Assembly (NCBI GenBank): GCA_020434375.1 | Contig: JAGRAY010000074.1 | Span: 1-8,233, forward strand | From: Bdellovibrionales bacterium | GTDB taxonomy: Bacteria > Bdellovibrionota_G > JALEGL01 > JAGRAY01 | Length of the DNA: 8,233 nucleotides | Reading direction: 5' to 3' | Shown here: piece by piece, positions 1-6,653 of the stretch | Layout of the letters: each line of letters begins with the position of its first letter | Position numbering within the stretch: position 1 is the first letter of the stretch | Translations under genes and position numbers: made by a program | Notes under the pieces: model-generated | Seen by the model: the letters and a program-made list of their open reading frames with translations, nothing else | Told to the model about the DNA's origin: nothing | Database searches by the model: none

Positions 1-629
1 TGTTTACCCTAAAAAGAAGCCAACTTAAAAATCTTGAGCGTATGGGAGAAAAATCATCTGAGAATCTTATCGATGCTTTAAAGCAAGCCAAAGAAAACGT
101 GACTCTTTCAAAGCTAATGACTGCCCTTGGTATACCTAATGTAGGTGAAGTAGCTGCTCAAAAGATTGCCCAAGCTGTAGGTTCTCTGGATTATTTTTTA
201 AAGATCGATTTCAACAGCAATAACTATGATGAGAGCGATGAAAAATTCGAAAAGCTAGAGGCCATTCATGGCGTGGGTCCAAAAATGACTCGGGCCATAA
301 GAATATTTTTTGAAGATCCAAAAAATAGACAAGTTGTTCAAAAACTTGTGAAAGCAGGATTAAATCCGAAAGCGGTGACTCCAGAGCAAAGCAAGGGGCC
401 ATTGGGCGGAAAAATATTTTGTATCACGGGGACACTTTCAAAATCACGTGAAGAAATTAAACAGGACATTTTGAATGCGGGTGGTCAGTACGCCAACACC
501 GTAGGTAAAAATGTTGCATTTCTGGTTGCAGGGGACAATGTTGGGGAAGCAAAGTTAAAAAAAGCTGACAAATATAATACGAAAATAATTTCAGAAGAAG
601 AATTGTATCAAATGCTTTCTCACTCCTAG
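1..629 (+). CDS. ligA: NAD+-dependent DNA ligase LigA, C-terminal part (5' end outside window)
   Basis: This is the C-terminal third of the NAD+-dependent ligase that seals nicks during replication and repair. The reading frame is already open at base 3 and reads FTLKRSQLKNLE before the first in-window ATG at 42, so that ATG is internal and not the start. Seen here: helix-hairpin-helix-type segments (LERMGEKSSENL; ALGIPNVGEVAAQKIA; LEAIHGVGPKMTRAI), as in the LigA HhH domain. From about base 396 there is a BRCT domain with the usual opening GPLGGKIFCITGTLSKSREE, then NAGGQY, FLVAGDN and an ISEEEL end. The common GSK turn of LigA BRCT domains reads GEAK here. The adenylation domain (KxDG lysine), OB fold and zinc finger lie upstream and cannot be judged. 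It ends at TAG 627-629. It is the only clear core housekeeping gene here. Family assignment is very secure. Confidence 0.96.
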   Translation, partial: FTLKRSQLKNLERMGEKSSENLIDALKQAKENVTLSKLMTALGIPNVGEVAAQKIAQAVGSLDYFLKIDFNSNNYDESDEKFEKLEAIHGVGPKMTRAIRIFFEDPKNRQVVQKLVKAGLNPKAVTPEQSKGPLGGKIFCITGTLSKSREEIKQDILNAGGQYANTVGKNVAFLVAGDNVGEAKLKKADKYNTKIISEEELYQMLSHS

Positions 630-754
630 AGGTTTGTTTACATTCGAAAACAGAATCTTTGAAATCCACTTGGTTTAGCCTTGAGAGATTTATAGAGACT
701 TGTTAGAAGCAAAATAAGATTTAACTTTGTGCTGCGCCATTATTCAGCAGTGCC

Positions 755-775
755 GAGGTTTGGCCTCTAATTTTT
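755..775 (+). terminator. weak terminator-like hairpin downstream of ligA
   Basis: GAGG (755-758) pairs with CCTC (764-767), with one extra T-G wobble inside and a short loop, followed after three bases by five T (771-775). The stem is short, so this is a possible terminator for ligA only. It lies about 125 bases after the ligA stop. Confidence 0.25.
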
Positions 776-788
776 GCAGGTTTTGTTG

Positions 789-810
789 AGCTTTGGTCGC
801 CAAGGCTTTT
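789..810 (+). terminator. candidate Rho-independent terminator between ligA and the first GLUG gene
   Basis: AGCTTTGG (789-796) pairs with CCAAGGCT (800-807) over 8 bp with one G-T wobble and a TCG loop, followed by TTT (808-810). Directly after it, TTGTGC (809-814) pairs perfectly with GCACAA (819-824) around a GGTG loop. The two stems compete for TT, so they may also form a structured leader for the downstream gene. The 263-base gap 630-892 shows no credible gene on either strand. Confidence 0.4.
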
Positions 811-881
811 GTGCGGTGGCACAACCATTGCTTTTGTAAAGAGAAGAGAGCACTCCAAATAAAAATGTTTTTAATATGATT

Positions 882-886
882 AGGGG
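882..886 (+). promoter_or_regulatory. ribosome binding site of the first GLUG lipoprotein gene
   Basis: AGGGG lies 6 bases before the ATG at 893 and fixes that start. A TATGAT hexamer at 875-880 resembles a -10 box, but transcription from it would begin inside or after this site, so I do not call it a promoter. Confidence 0.7.
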
Positions 887-892
887 AAATAC

Positions 893-2662
893 ATGAATAG
901 AAAAATAAAAAGTTTTACAGCATTGATCACAGCTTGCCTTTCGGTTTTGATTGCAGCTTGTGGAAATGGAACAACGGATCTCAAACGAGAGGGCGTTATT
1001 TCTATTGATGAAAGTCTTTTGCGAAAGCGAATTCCCTGTCCAGAAGCTCAGACGCCTAGTCGATACGATCAGGTAAGTTCCATAGACGGTGGACAAACGA
1101 CCTACTATATCTATAATGCGAGTCAACTTGCATCGATCGCAATGCATGCTGATGCTTACTCTCAGCAATTTGTTCAATGTGCACCGATTGATTTGCGTGA
1201 ATACTATACTTACAAGACGCGGTTCTTTACCATTGGCGGAAATCTACTGGCGTTTGAAGGCCACTATGATGGAAACCACTATCCCATTAAAGGCTTTCGT
1301 TTTGATACGGACTTTGCTTATGCACCGAATTTACCAGTGATAAGTGCCGAAGGCCAAACCATTCGTGATTCATTCGATAATATCGGTTTATTTGGAAAAA
1401 TCGGAGGTTCGGCGGTGATTCAAAATATGATTCTTGAGAACCCTCAAGTTCGTGCAACTGGATACCGAAGATTCATCGGATCTTTTGCGGGAGCTATTGA
1501 TATGCCTTCCTCAGCGGGTGTTGAGAGCGCAAAAATATCAAAAATTCTTGTGATCAATCCGTATGTTGATGCTGACTATTCAGTAGGCGGTTTTGTGGGA
1601 CGCGTATATGGCGTTGTGGATGTTACCGATGTCAATATTAAAGGTGGAGAGGTTAGAGGTTTATGGCAAGCGGGTGGAGCTTTCGGTGAAGCTCTGAGAA
1701 ATACATCTGTTGGTGAAGGGTATGCCACAAAAATAAGTCATGTCTCAACCAGTGCAAATGTCGGCATTAAAACACTTAGCGAGACAGGAAATTCACATCA
1801 TGGTGGTTTTGTGGGATATGCCGAACGAGTCGTGATCGAGTACTGCTCCGCGACGGGTAATCTAAATCAAATTGATACTTATACCGATCAACGTAGTCCA
1901 GTAGCAGGTGGATTTATAGGTACTGTGGCTCACGATGCTCAGATTTCTTGGAGTTATGCTACAGGTAATGTGACTGCAAATCGCGGATACTTAGGTGGAT
2001 TTGTCGGAAAGGTCGATATTAATCGCGTAAAGCTAAGTAATGTTTATGCAGCAGGTACTATCTTAAATAAAGCTCCGGCAGGAAACGACCGCGCGCTCGC
2101 TTCGGGTTTCATCGCTCATGTGAACTATGATTTTGGTCCTGCAAATATCGAATTAAAAAATGTTTATAGTTCGGGAGAAGTTCGAATGCCCAATCATAAT
2201 GGTAGCGGCGATGCAGGTGCAGGGGGTATTTTTGGACATACCAGACAACAAATGGCCTCTTCTGTTATTCAAGATAGTTTTACGGTTTCAAACATTATCG
2301 CACCCGGATTATCTCAGGGGCATATCGGATATGTGATTGGATATCGTTACGACTCAACATTTCCGGCAGTGACAAATTTGTTCAATTATAGTGGCGCTAT
2401 TTGTCAGGGACAGACCGTATGCAATGAAGTGGGAGCGAATCCGGTGAGTACACTTCAAAGCTTTCACGAACCCACGAGCTCAGTGTTTCAAAACTGGGAA
2501 TTTGGCCGCCAAAAATGGAATGCCAAATTTGCGATTGTTCAAAATGCAAATGGTTTTGGCATTGAATATGTGGGGCCACCTACGATTCCATACGCGAGAT
2601 CGCGATATAGCGGCATTATTGGTGGAGATGTCCCGGCTGATCAAAACAACGCAGATTTATAG
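893..2662 (+). CDS. GLUG-repeat surface lipoprotein, 589 aa (paralogue of the next gene)
   Basis: Predicted exported lipoprotein. The N-terminus MNRKIKSFTALITACLSVLI is a basic plus hydrophobic leader ending in the lipobox IAA-C, with Cys23 as the lipid-anchored residue followed by Gly. There is no Asp at +2, which under the E. coli rule favours the outer membrane. After a linker, residues about 70-200 (YYIYNASQLASIA, then DNIGLFG) match the same segment of the downstream protein. GLUG-type motifs follow at residues 232-236 (GGFVG), 261-265 (GGAFG), 304-308 (GGFVG), 339-343 (GGFIG), 368-372 (GGFVG) and 444-448 (GGIFG), with SYATGNV at 354-360. The spacing is irregular (about 29-76 residues), so the array is degenerate. 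GLUG proteins are generally large surface or secreted proteins, often adhesin- or protease-associated; no catalytic domain is visible here. A surface stalk or adhesin role is inference. Start is set by the AGGGG site. Confidence 0.85.
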   Translation: MNRKIKSFTALITACLSVLIAACGNGTTDLKREGVISIDESLLRKRIPCPEAQTPSRYDQVSSIDGGQTTYYIYNASQLASIAMHADAYSQQFVQCAPIDLREYYTYKTRFFTIGGNLLAFEGHYDGNHYPIKGFRFDTDFAYAPNLPVISAEGQTIRDSFDNIGLFGKIGGSAVIQNMILENPQVRATGYRRFIGSFAGAIDMPSSAGVESAKISKILVINPYVDADYSVGGFVGRVYGVVDVTDVNIKGGEVRGLWQAGGAFGEALRNTSVGEGYATKISHVSTSANVGIKTLSETGNSHHGGFVGYAERVVIEYCSATGNLNQIDTYTDQRSPVAGGFIGTVAHDAQISWSYATGNVTANRGYLGGFVGKVDINRVKLSNVYAAGTILNKAPAGNDRALASGFIAHVNYDFGPANIELKNVYSSGEVRMPNHNGSGDAGAGGIFGHTRQQMASSVIQDSFTVSNIIAPGLSQGHIGYVIGYRYDSTFPAVTNLFNYSGAICQGQTVCNEVGANPVSTLQSFHEPTSSVFQNWEFGRQKWNAKFAIVQNANGFGIEYVGPPTIPYARSRYSGIIGGDVPADQNNADL

Positions 2663-2698
2663 TTCGTGGTTTTAGATGCCCCATTAAAAATATTGGGA

Positions 2699-2728
2699 AA
2701 AAGTTTCATAGCCGAGAAACTTTTGTTT
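2699..2728 (+). terminator. Rho-independent terminator after the first GLUG gene
   Basis: AAAAGTTTC (2699-2707) pairs perfectly with GAAACTTTT (2716-2724) around an 8-base loop, and the T-rich tail TTTTGTTT runs to 2728. It lies 37 bases after the stop codon, so the two GLUG genes are probably separate transcripts. Confidence 0.7.
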
Positions 2729-2842
2729 CGTGAAGGTCAAGTTCGTCTTCATTTGGCCTTGAAATAACAGGGTTTTCTTTAGGGGTCTTGTGGTGTGAAT
2801 TTTGCTTAACCCTTGAGGTCTATCAAAACTTTAGGAAGCTTT

Positions 2843-2847
2843 AGGAG
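2843..2847 (+). promoter_or_regulatory. ribosome binding site deciding the start of the second GLUG gene
   Basis: AGGAG lies 5 bases before ATG 2853. An in-frame GTG at 2847 overlaps this site and so cannot be the start it serves, which is why the ATG two codons later was chosen. Confidence 0.75.
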
Positions 2848-2852
2848 TGGTA

Positions 2853-5000
2853 ATGAAGAAAATAAAAATAGCATCATGCTTTGTTTTAACAATGAGTCTT
2901 TTGTGGTTCTCTGGTTGCTCGAGTGGGCACGAATCTTCGCAAAGCTTATCTTCATTAAAAGCTCTGGAATCCAAGAGCAAAACGGTAACGTGCAATGAAC
3001 AGTTGTTACAAGATAGTGGCTTATTTGTTTTAAGTACAAATGCGATCGAATGCAGTGAATGGGCTGCTTTTGGAGACTCTCTATGTGCTCAACGCGCTGA
3101 ATTGGCAGGATTGGAAGATATTCGTTTAGAATTTTACATGGATCTTAGTCGGACAGGCAGTAAATGTGGCTGCAAATGTGATCGGGAATTGGAAGATCTT
3201 CATTTAACGCCCTGTTCTCGAGAGTTACAACACGACCTTGGTAGTTTAGAAGAATGGGCCGATTCCATATTTTATCAGAATGCTATTTTGCTAGAACAGT
3301 CAGAGTCGTGTGATCAAAATCACCAAACACAGTGCGAAGCGATAGATGAGCTAACGAATCTAAATCTTACTTTAGGTGTGATTGAATACCACGGAGAAAA
3401 TTGGTGCGCATGTCAATGTAGTAGTGAAGCTTGTCAGTTTGATCGCCATCCGATGGTGGCGACACAGTATCATGCATTTGGAAATGGCAATGATATTCCA
3501 TACCGTATTCACACAGGCGCACAACTCTTTAGTATGAGTCGCAATGTCGGTGCACTGGATAAAAACTATGAACTCTGTCGGGATATTGATTTGAGTGATT
3601 TTTACGGATCGACAAACGATAGTTCGTACTTTTCAATTGGAAGTGAAACCTATCCTTTTACGGGAAACTTCGAGGGAAACAATCATAGTATTGATCACTT
3701 TACGTACGATCAAAATGGTCAGTATTACAGTTATCCTGGTTCAGTTCTAGCCCTGGATATGCCTGGAGAAGTGTTAAGAAATTCAATTAGGAACTTGGGT
3801 CTATTTGGCAGATCTCGTGATGCTACCATTCAAAATTTGATTCTGAACAATGTTAGTATTGGGATTGGCTATAGTGGAGAATATACTGGAGGTTTGCTGG
3901 GTTATGGTGAGAATTCTATAGTTCGACACGTTACAGTGTCCGGTCATGTCAATAGCGCTAGCTATGGCACTGGGGGTGTCATAGGAGGATTAGTTGGTGA
4001 TATCGATCACGTCATATCGAACGTCGATGTCAATGGCGGTTTGGAGGAAGTCGGTGGCGTAGTGGGGCATTTGTACGAGGGTTCAATTAATCATGCGATT
4101 TCTACAGGGAAAGTTTCTGGCGGAGACGGTGTTGGTGGTATTGCAGGTATTTGTCGTCATATCATTAACGAGAGTCATTCGACAGGCGACGTATTTGGAG
4201 GAAATCATAATGTAGGCGGGCTCGTAGGCCTAGGTGGTCTCATTAGTAATAGCTACGCCATTGGAAACGTCTTTGGCAAAGAGTTCGTGGGAGGGCTTGT
4301 TGGAAGTATTGAGATAGGAGGAGAAATAAGGCGAAGTTATGCTACGGGCAAAGTCTACGGTACAACGCAGGTAGGCGGTCTTGCCGGAAATGTTCCTGAT
4401 ATCGTCGAAAGTTATGCAACTGGAGATGTCTTCGGTCAAGATATTGTAGGAGGACTTGCTGGAAACGCAGGTACCTTGATCAGAAAAAGCTACGCTACAG
4501 GAAATGTCTCAGGGCAAGACTATGTGGGTGGCCTTGCGGGAGGCGTAAATGACAGAATCATTGAAAGCTATGCCACGGGCAATGTGTCGGGTCGTGATAA
4601 TATTGGAGGTCTCGTCGCATGGGCTGGGTATGCGCTTATCAAAGACAGCTATGCCACGGGCAATGTATCAGGTCGAGATACTGTTGGGGGACTGGTTGGA
4701 CACAATGTTTATTCGAGTATGTCGATTGAGGCGTCGTTTGCAAGCCAGAGTTCGATTAATGGTGAGAGCAACGTTGGAGCGATTATAGGGCGTGCTGTCA
4801 ATATCCCAACCATTACGAATACACATTATTGGAGCGGCGTTCAATGTACAATTGCACCTTGCATCGCAAGCAACGGAGAAATTGATCATAATTTTCAAAG
4901 TGATTTCTATAATCCTGTCAACGCGCCACTCAATATTTGGGATTTCACAAATGTGTGGCGTATTGACGTAGGCAACGGATATCCCTATTTGGATTTATAG
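2853..5000 (+). CDS. GLUG-repeat surface lipoprotein with duplicated CxCxC module, 715 aa
   Basis: Predicted exported lipoprotein. MKKIKIASCFVLTMSLLW is the leader, then FSG-C with Cys22 as lipid anchor and Ser next, which suggests the outer membrane. Residues about 47-194 are cysteine-rich and hold two related modules, ending KCGCKC (Cys105/107/109) and WCACQC (Cys185/187/189). Residues about 218-320 (YRIHTGAQLF to LRNSIRNLGLFG) match the upstream gene and mark the two as paralogues. From about residue 346 a regular GLUG array follows, with GGLVG or GGLAG every 25-30 residues and SYATGNVSG between, giving about 11 units. The C-terminus (NTHYWSG, then WDFTNVWRIDVGNGYPYLDL) is the closing segment usual after GLUG arrays. 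No enzyme domain is seen. A beta-rich surface stalk or adhesin is the best guess. The downstream gene starts 8 bases after this stop, or overlaps it by one base, suggesting co-transcription. Confidence 0.87.
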   Translation: MKKIKIASCFVLTMSLLWFSGCSSGHESSQSLSSLKALESKSKTVTCNEQLLQDSGLFVLSTNAIECSEWAAFGDSLCAQRAELAGLEDIRLEFYMDLSRTGSKCGCKCDRELEDLHLTPCSRELQHDLGSLEEWADSIFYQNAILLEQSESCDQNHQTQCEAIDELTNLNLTLGVIEYHGENWCACQCSSEACQFDRHPMVATQYHAFGNGNDIPYRIHTGAQLFSMSRNVGALDKNYELCRDIDLSDFYGSTNDSSYFSIGSETYPFTGNFEGNNHSIDHFTYDQNGQYYSYPGSVLALDMPGEVLRNSIRNLGLFGRSRDATIQNLILNNVSIGIGYSGEYTGGLLGYGENSIVRHVTVSGHVNSASYGTGGVIGGLVGDIDHVISNVDVNGGLEEVGGVVGHLYEGSINHAISTGKVSGGDGVGGIAGICRHIINESHSTGDVFGGNHNVGGLVGLGGLISNSYAIGNVFGKEFVGGLVGSIEIGGEIRRSYATGKVYGTTQVGGLAGNVPDIVESYATGDVFGQDIVGGLAGNAGTLIRKSYATGNVSGQDYVGGLAGGVNDRIIESYATGNVSGRDNIGGLVAWAGYALIKDSYATGNVSGRDTVGGLVGHNVYSSMSIEASFASQSSINGESNVGAIIGRAVNIPTITNTHYWSGVQCTIAPCIASNGEIDHNFQSDFYNPVNAPLNIWDFTNVWRIDVGNGYPYLDL
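3888..4790 (+). repeat. in-frame GLUG repeat array (about 11 units of about 78 bp)
   Basis: Each unit carries GG(L/I/V)(V/A/L)G, a variable stretch, then SYATG-V-G. Motif starts, in residues of the mature frame counted from ATG 2853, fall near 346, 378, 401, 428, 455, 480, 508, 533, 559, 585 and 612, so the period is 23-32 and mostly 25-28. The last units are the most alike: the 20 bases at 4566-4585 recur exactly at 4647-4666, 81 bp (27 codons) apart. This suggests recent duplication or conversion. One unit (585) has GGLVA in place of GGLVG. Confidence 0.85.
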
Positions 5001-5008
5001 TGTTAAAC

Positions 5009-5683
5009 ATGAAACATGCCAATCACCTCATTTTATTGATTGCCTTGGCTTGGTTTAGTGGCTCCGGTTTCGCTCAAGACTGCTTCGATGAGCTAGAAGC
5101 AGACGCACCTAAACTTGTTTTGCATGCAGAGAACCACAATGACTATCATGGAAAGGCGAATCGTCTTTATCTTTTAAAGGAAGCTCAGGCTGATAAAATA
5201 AACTTATTATTTGAGGGGCATCAGTATCCTCGAAATGAGCGAGACCTACACTGGAAACTTGGTATACTTGGCAAGTCACTATCAAGTTTACGAAATATCT
5301 CAGGTATTGAAGATCCGCATATGTGGAACTTAGCTGTTCTCGCAATCAACTATTTCGAATTGGTTTCTGGGAAAAGCTTCTTAGAAAACACGACATCAGG
5401 TTTTAAAAACTCAACTTCGGAAAATGTTAAGCGAAAGCTATTAGGATATTTTTTTAAAACCCCAACACTAAAATCTACTTTGAAGGATTTAGATTTTTCA
5501 AAGGTTCGGTTAGCTTCCAAGTTCTATGAAATCAGCAATGATTCGAGTCTGACGAAAGCTACAACGGATCAGGAGTTGGATGAGTTAATAAAACAAGTGC
5601 TCATGAGAAGAACAGATGAACGAAGGTCTGTTCAACCTCCTGTTGATTTGACGGAATTATTAAAAAATATTCTGATTATATGA
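5009..5683 (+). CDS. ChaN/TraB-like exported protein, N-terminal half (frame broken)
   Basis: Exported protein with a signal peptide, MKHANHLILLIALAWFSGSG then FA|QD as a likely signal peptidase I site. Residues 38-50 read LHAENHNDYHG, with Glu41 and His43, and LLFEGH follows at residues 67-71. An E-x-H motif followed about 25 residues later by hydrophobic-E-G is the pattern at the start of ChaN (haem-binding lipoprotein), TraB/Tiki and erythromycin-esterase-like domains. Those families also need a second half with a GxxH motif, which is absent here but present in the next frame (5700-6287). The frame stops at TGA 5681-5683. A GTG at 5000 overlaps the previous stop (TAGTG) and is in frame; it would add MLN and imply translational coupling. 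I prefer ATG 5009, but neither has a good Shine-Dalgarno site. Substrate and activity are unknown. Confidence 0.6.
   Translation: MKHANHLILLIALAWFSGSGFAQDCFDELEADAPKLVLHAENHNDYHGKANRLYLLKEAQADKINLLFEGHQYPRNERDLHWKLGILGKSLSSLRNISGIEDPHMWNLAVLAINYFELVSGKSFLENTTSGFKNSTSENVKRKLLGYFFKTPTLKSTLKDLDFSKVRLASKFYEISNDSSLTKATTDQELDELIKQVLMRRTDERRSVQPPVDLTELLKNILII
5676..5683 (+). other. frameshift window joining the two halves of the ChaN/TraB-like gene
   Basis: The upstream frame is open until TGA 5681-5683, and the downstream frame is open only after TGA 5673-5675. A join must therefore fall in 5676-5683 (TTATATGA). Removing one base here would read through as NILI-YEISQSSLPENLLG. This is one extra base relative to an intact ancestor (or a two-base loss). 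There is no RF2-type context: no internal Shine-Dalgarno and no CTTTGA. Confidence 0.55.
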
Positions 5684-5699
5684 AATCTCACAATCTTCG

Positions 5700-6287
5700 T
5701 TGCCTGAAAATTTACTAGGTATCGACGACTCGACCAAATCTATTAAACTCAAAACTCAATATTATGAAAGAATGATTCCAAGCGCGTTGTTTGATATCAA
5801 TGTGAAATCGCGAGATCCCTTTCTTTTGCAAAACATTAGGCGCTATTATTGTGAGCAGTTAGATCAGTCTAAAAAAAGTCCGAAGGATCTCCACGTTATT
5901 TTGGGTGCATTTCATGCGGACGGCTTTTACAAAAGGATCAAAAGCCGATGGTCTTCATTCCCTGTCATTATAAGTCACCCGATCGAAACTTCTCAAGAGC
6001 AAATCAATAGCTTGACGAACAACCGTCTTTCAAAGTTTAGTGACGATGCGCGAAACTATATGTTTAGTTTCATAAAAAAGATCAAAGTGCCAAAGGATTA
6101 TTTTGCTTACAATATTGTCATTCAAAACAACAATATTGTTTTTGCATTGGAAAATAAAGCAATGGATTATTTTGATAATCCAGATCAATTCCAAAAGCTT
6201 CAGAATGCACGAAAAGAAACACTAAAAGAACTCAATCTTACAGGTGACGATATTGACTATGTGAAATGCACCGTTGATTTTTACTAA
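5700..6287 (+). CDS. ChaN/TraB-like protein, C-terminal half (frame broken)
   Basis: This frame is open from 5676, but its first possible starts are a TTG at 5700 and an ATG at 5772, and neither has a convincing ribosome binding site. It has no signal peptide. Counting from the TTG, residues 38-50 (RDPFLLQNIRRYY) and 64-81 (DLHVILGAFHADGFYKRI) match the second half of ChaN/TraB-like domains: an Arg followed by a helix of the 'R-D/N-x-x-(hydrophobic)-x-x-x-I' type, then a beta strand ending in GAxH (GAFH, residues 69-72) and a helix. These motifs complete the E-x-H/FEG half encoded just upstream in another frame. Together they would make one protein of about 425 residues. About 120 further residues after the GAFH motif, ending KCTVDFY, are not recognised. 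Independent translation looks unlikely. A sequencing error, a recent mutation, or less likely programmed shifting are the options. Confidence 0.5.
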   Translation: MPENLLGIDDSTKSIKLKTQYYERMIPSALFDINVKSRDPFLLQNIRRYYCEQLDQSKKSPKDLHVILGAFHADGFYKRIKSRWSSFPVIISHPIETSQEQINSLTNNRLSKFSDDARNYMFSFIKKIKVPKDYFAYNIVIQNNNIVFALENKAMDYFDNPDQFQKLQNARKETLKELNLTGDDIDYVKCTVDFY

Positions 6288-6320
6288 TGGATTATTATTT
6301 TGCTCATTTTATCAAAAATA

Positions 6321-6480
6321 GGGGCTCACGTGGACTCCTTCTTCGGCTTTACAGCTAGAGCCTTCGCCCCAAAAAGCCCTCTTCGTTTGGAAAAATTGTG
6401 GAGGATGTACCCTGGGCATTTGTCCGGGAGGTGCAACTTCGGCCAGCGAAGCTGCAAAAACAAATACTCCGGCCGTAAGT
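6321..6480. other. GC-rich, hairpin-rich intergenic island, possible structured RNA or interspersed element
   Basis: By direct count 86 of 160 bases are G or C (54%), against 20 of 60 (33%) in lines 6181-6240 and 7561-7620. It contains several hairpins in series: GGCTTTA (6345-6351) with TAGAGCC (6356-6362), loop CAGC; CCAAA (6369-6373) with TTTGG (6386-6390); an imperfect stem 6407-6434 around an ATTT loop; and CTTCG (6437-6441) with CGAAG (6447-6451), extended by outer TGCA pairs. GGGGC (6321-6325) can also close with GCCCC (6366-6370). Frames open on both strands (for example 6300-6524 +) show no Shine-Dalgarno site and no protein family I recognise. It is not a tRNA, rRNA, SRP RNA, tmRNA or c-di-GMP riboswitch by the motifs I know. 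Confidence 0.4.
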
Positions 6481-6561
6481 CTAGGCTAATTTATTGCCTT
6501 GGCTTGCAGTTGGACGCGAAATGATAAGTTGTTGAAAGTATTATGTTAACCTATGTAAACT

Positions 6562-6590
6562 AAGGCCTAGAGGCCTTCGGTTTTCATTTT
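6562..6590 (+). terminator. Rho-independent terminator
   Basis: AAGGCC (6562-6567) pairs perfectly with GGCCTT (6572-6577) around the loop TAGA, followed by CGG and then TTTTCATTTT to 6590. It would end transcription from the ChaN/TraB-like gene and from the GC-rich island before the next gene. Confidence 0.65.
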
Positions 6591-6615
6591 AAAATAATGC
6601 ATTGCACTAAAATGA

Positions 6616-6644
6616 TTGAAAGTCTTTGCCCTTTATTATATTAC
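6616..6644 (+). promoter_or_regulatory. possible sigma70-like promoter for the last gene
   Basis: TTGAAA (6616-6621) is followed 15 bases later by TATATT (6637-6642), or 17 bases later by TATTAC (6639-6644). It lies just after the terminator. Transcription would start near 6649-6651, only a few bases before ATG 6654, which suits the lack of a ribosome binding site there. In an AT-rich region such matches arise by chance. Confidence 0.3.
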
Positions 6645-6653
6645 TGCGTACGC

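Larger units (their letters stand above)
5009..6287 (+). pseudogene. probable single ChaN/TraB-like gene interrupted by a frameshift
   Basis: The two consecutive open frames carry complementary halves of one domain: the signal peptide, E-x-H and FEG in the first, then R-D-x and GAFH in the second. They meet within an 8-base overlap of open frames and have no start signals between them. No other gene fits in the span. Whether it is truly dead depends on the base call near 5676-5683. Confidence 0.55.

Noticed and set aside
42..44. ATG at 42 as the start of a small BRCT protein
   Set aside because: The frame is open upstream to the window edge and the residues before it match LigA, so this is an internal Met of the ligase.
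767..1177. 136-codon open frame on the minus strand across the start of the first GLUG gene
   Set aside because: It lies opposite the ribosome binding site, signal peptide and coding region of a well-supported gene, and its translation has no leader, domain or start signal.
4549..4788. Open frame on the + strand inside the GLUG array, and minus-strand frames at 4230-4439 and 4668-4898
   Set aside because: Periodic repeats keep alternative frames open. The GLUG frame has clear protein-level repeat conservation and the others do not.
5009..5080. Similarity of the leader LAWFSGSGFAQ to the lipobox LLWFSGC of the preceding gene, as if a lipid-anchor Cys had been lost
   Set aside because: The codons differ (TTC TCT GGT against TTT AGT GGC), so DNA-level kinship is not supported, and the leader already has a reasonable signal peptidase I site.
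5662..5668. A-AAA-AAT heptamer that resembles a -1 ribosomal slippery site near the split in the ChaN/TraB-like gene
   Set aside because: A -1 shift here enters a frame that ends at a TAG near 5716, not the frame of the C-terminal half. The needed shift is +1, and the target frame has a stop at 5673-5675 downstream of the A-run.
5045..6502. 14-base exact match (ATTGCCTTGGCTTG) between the leader of the ChaN/TraB-like gene and the intergenic region near 6490
   Set aside because: A single match of this length is only mildly unexpected in 8 kb, and the flanks do not align, so it is not evidence of a repeat.
6300..6524. 74-codon + strand open frame inside the GC-rich island
   Set aside because: Its TTG start has no ribosome binding site and it has no recognisable motif. 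Other frames on both strands are also partly open, as expected in a GC-rich patch of structured non-coding DNA. I kept the region as a structured island.
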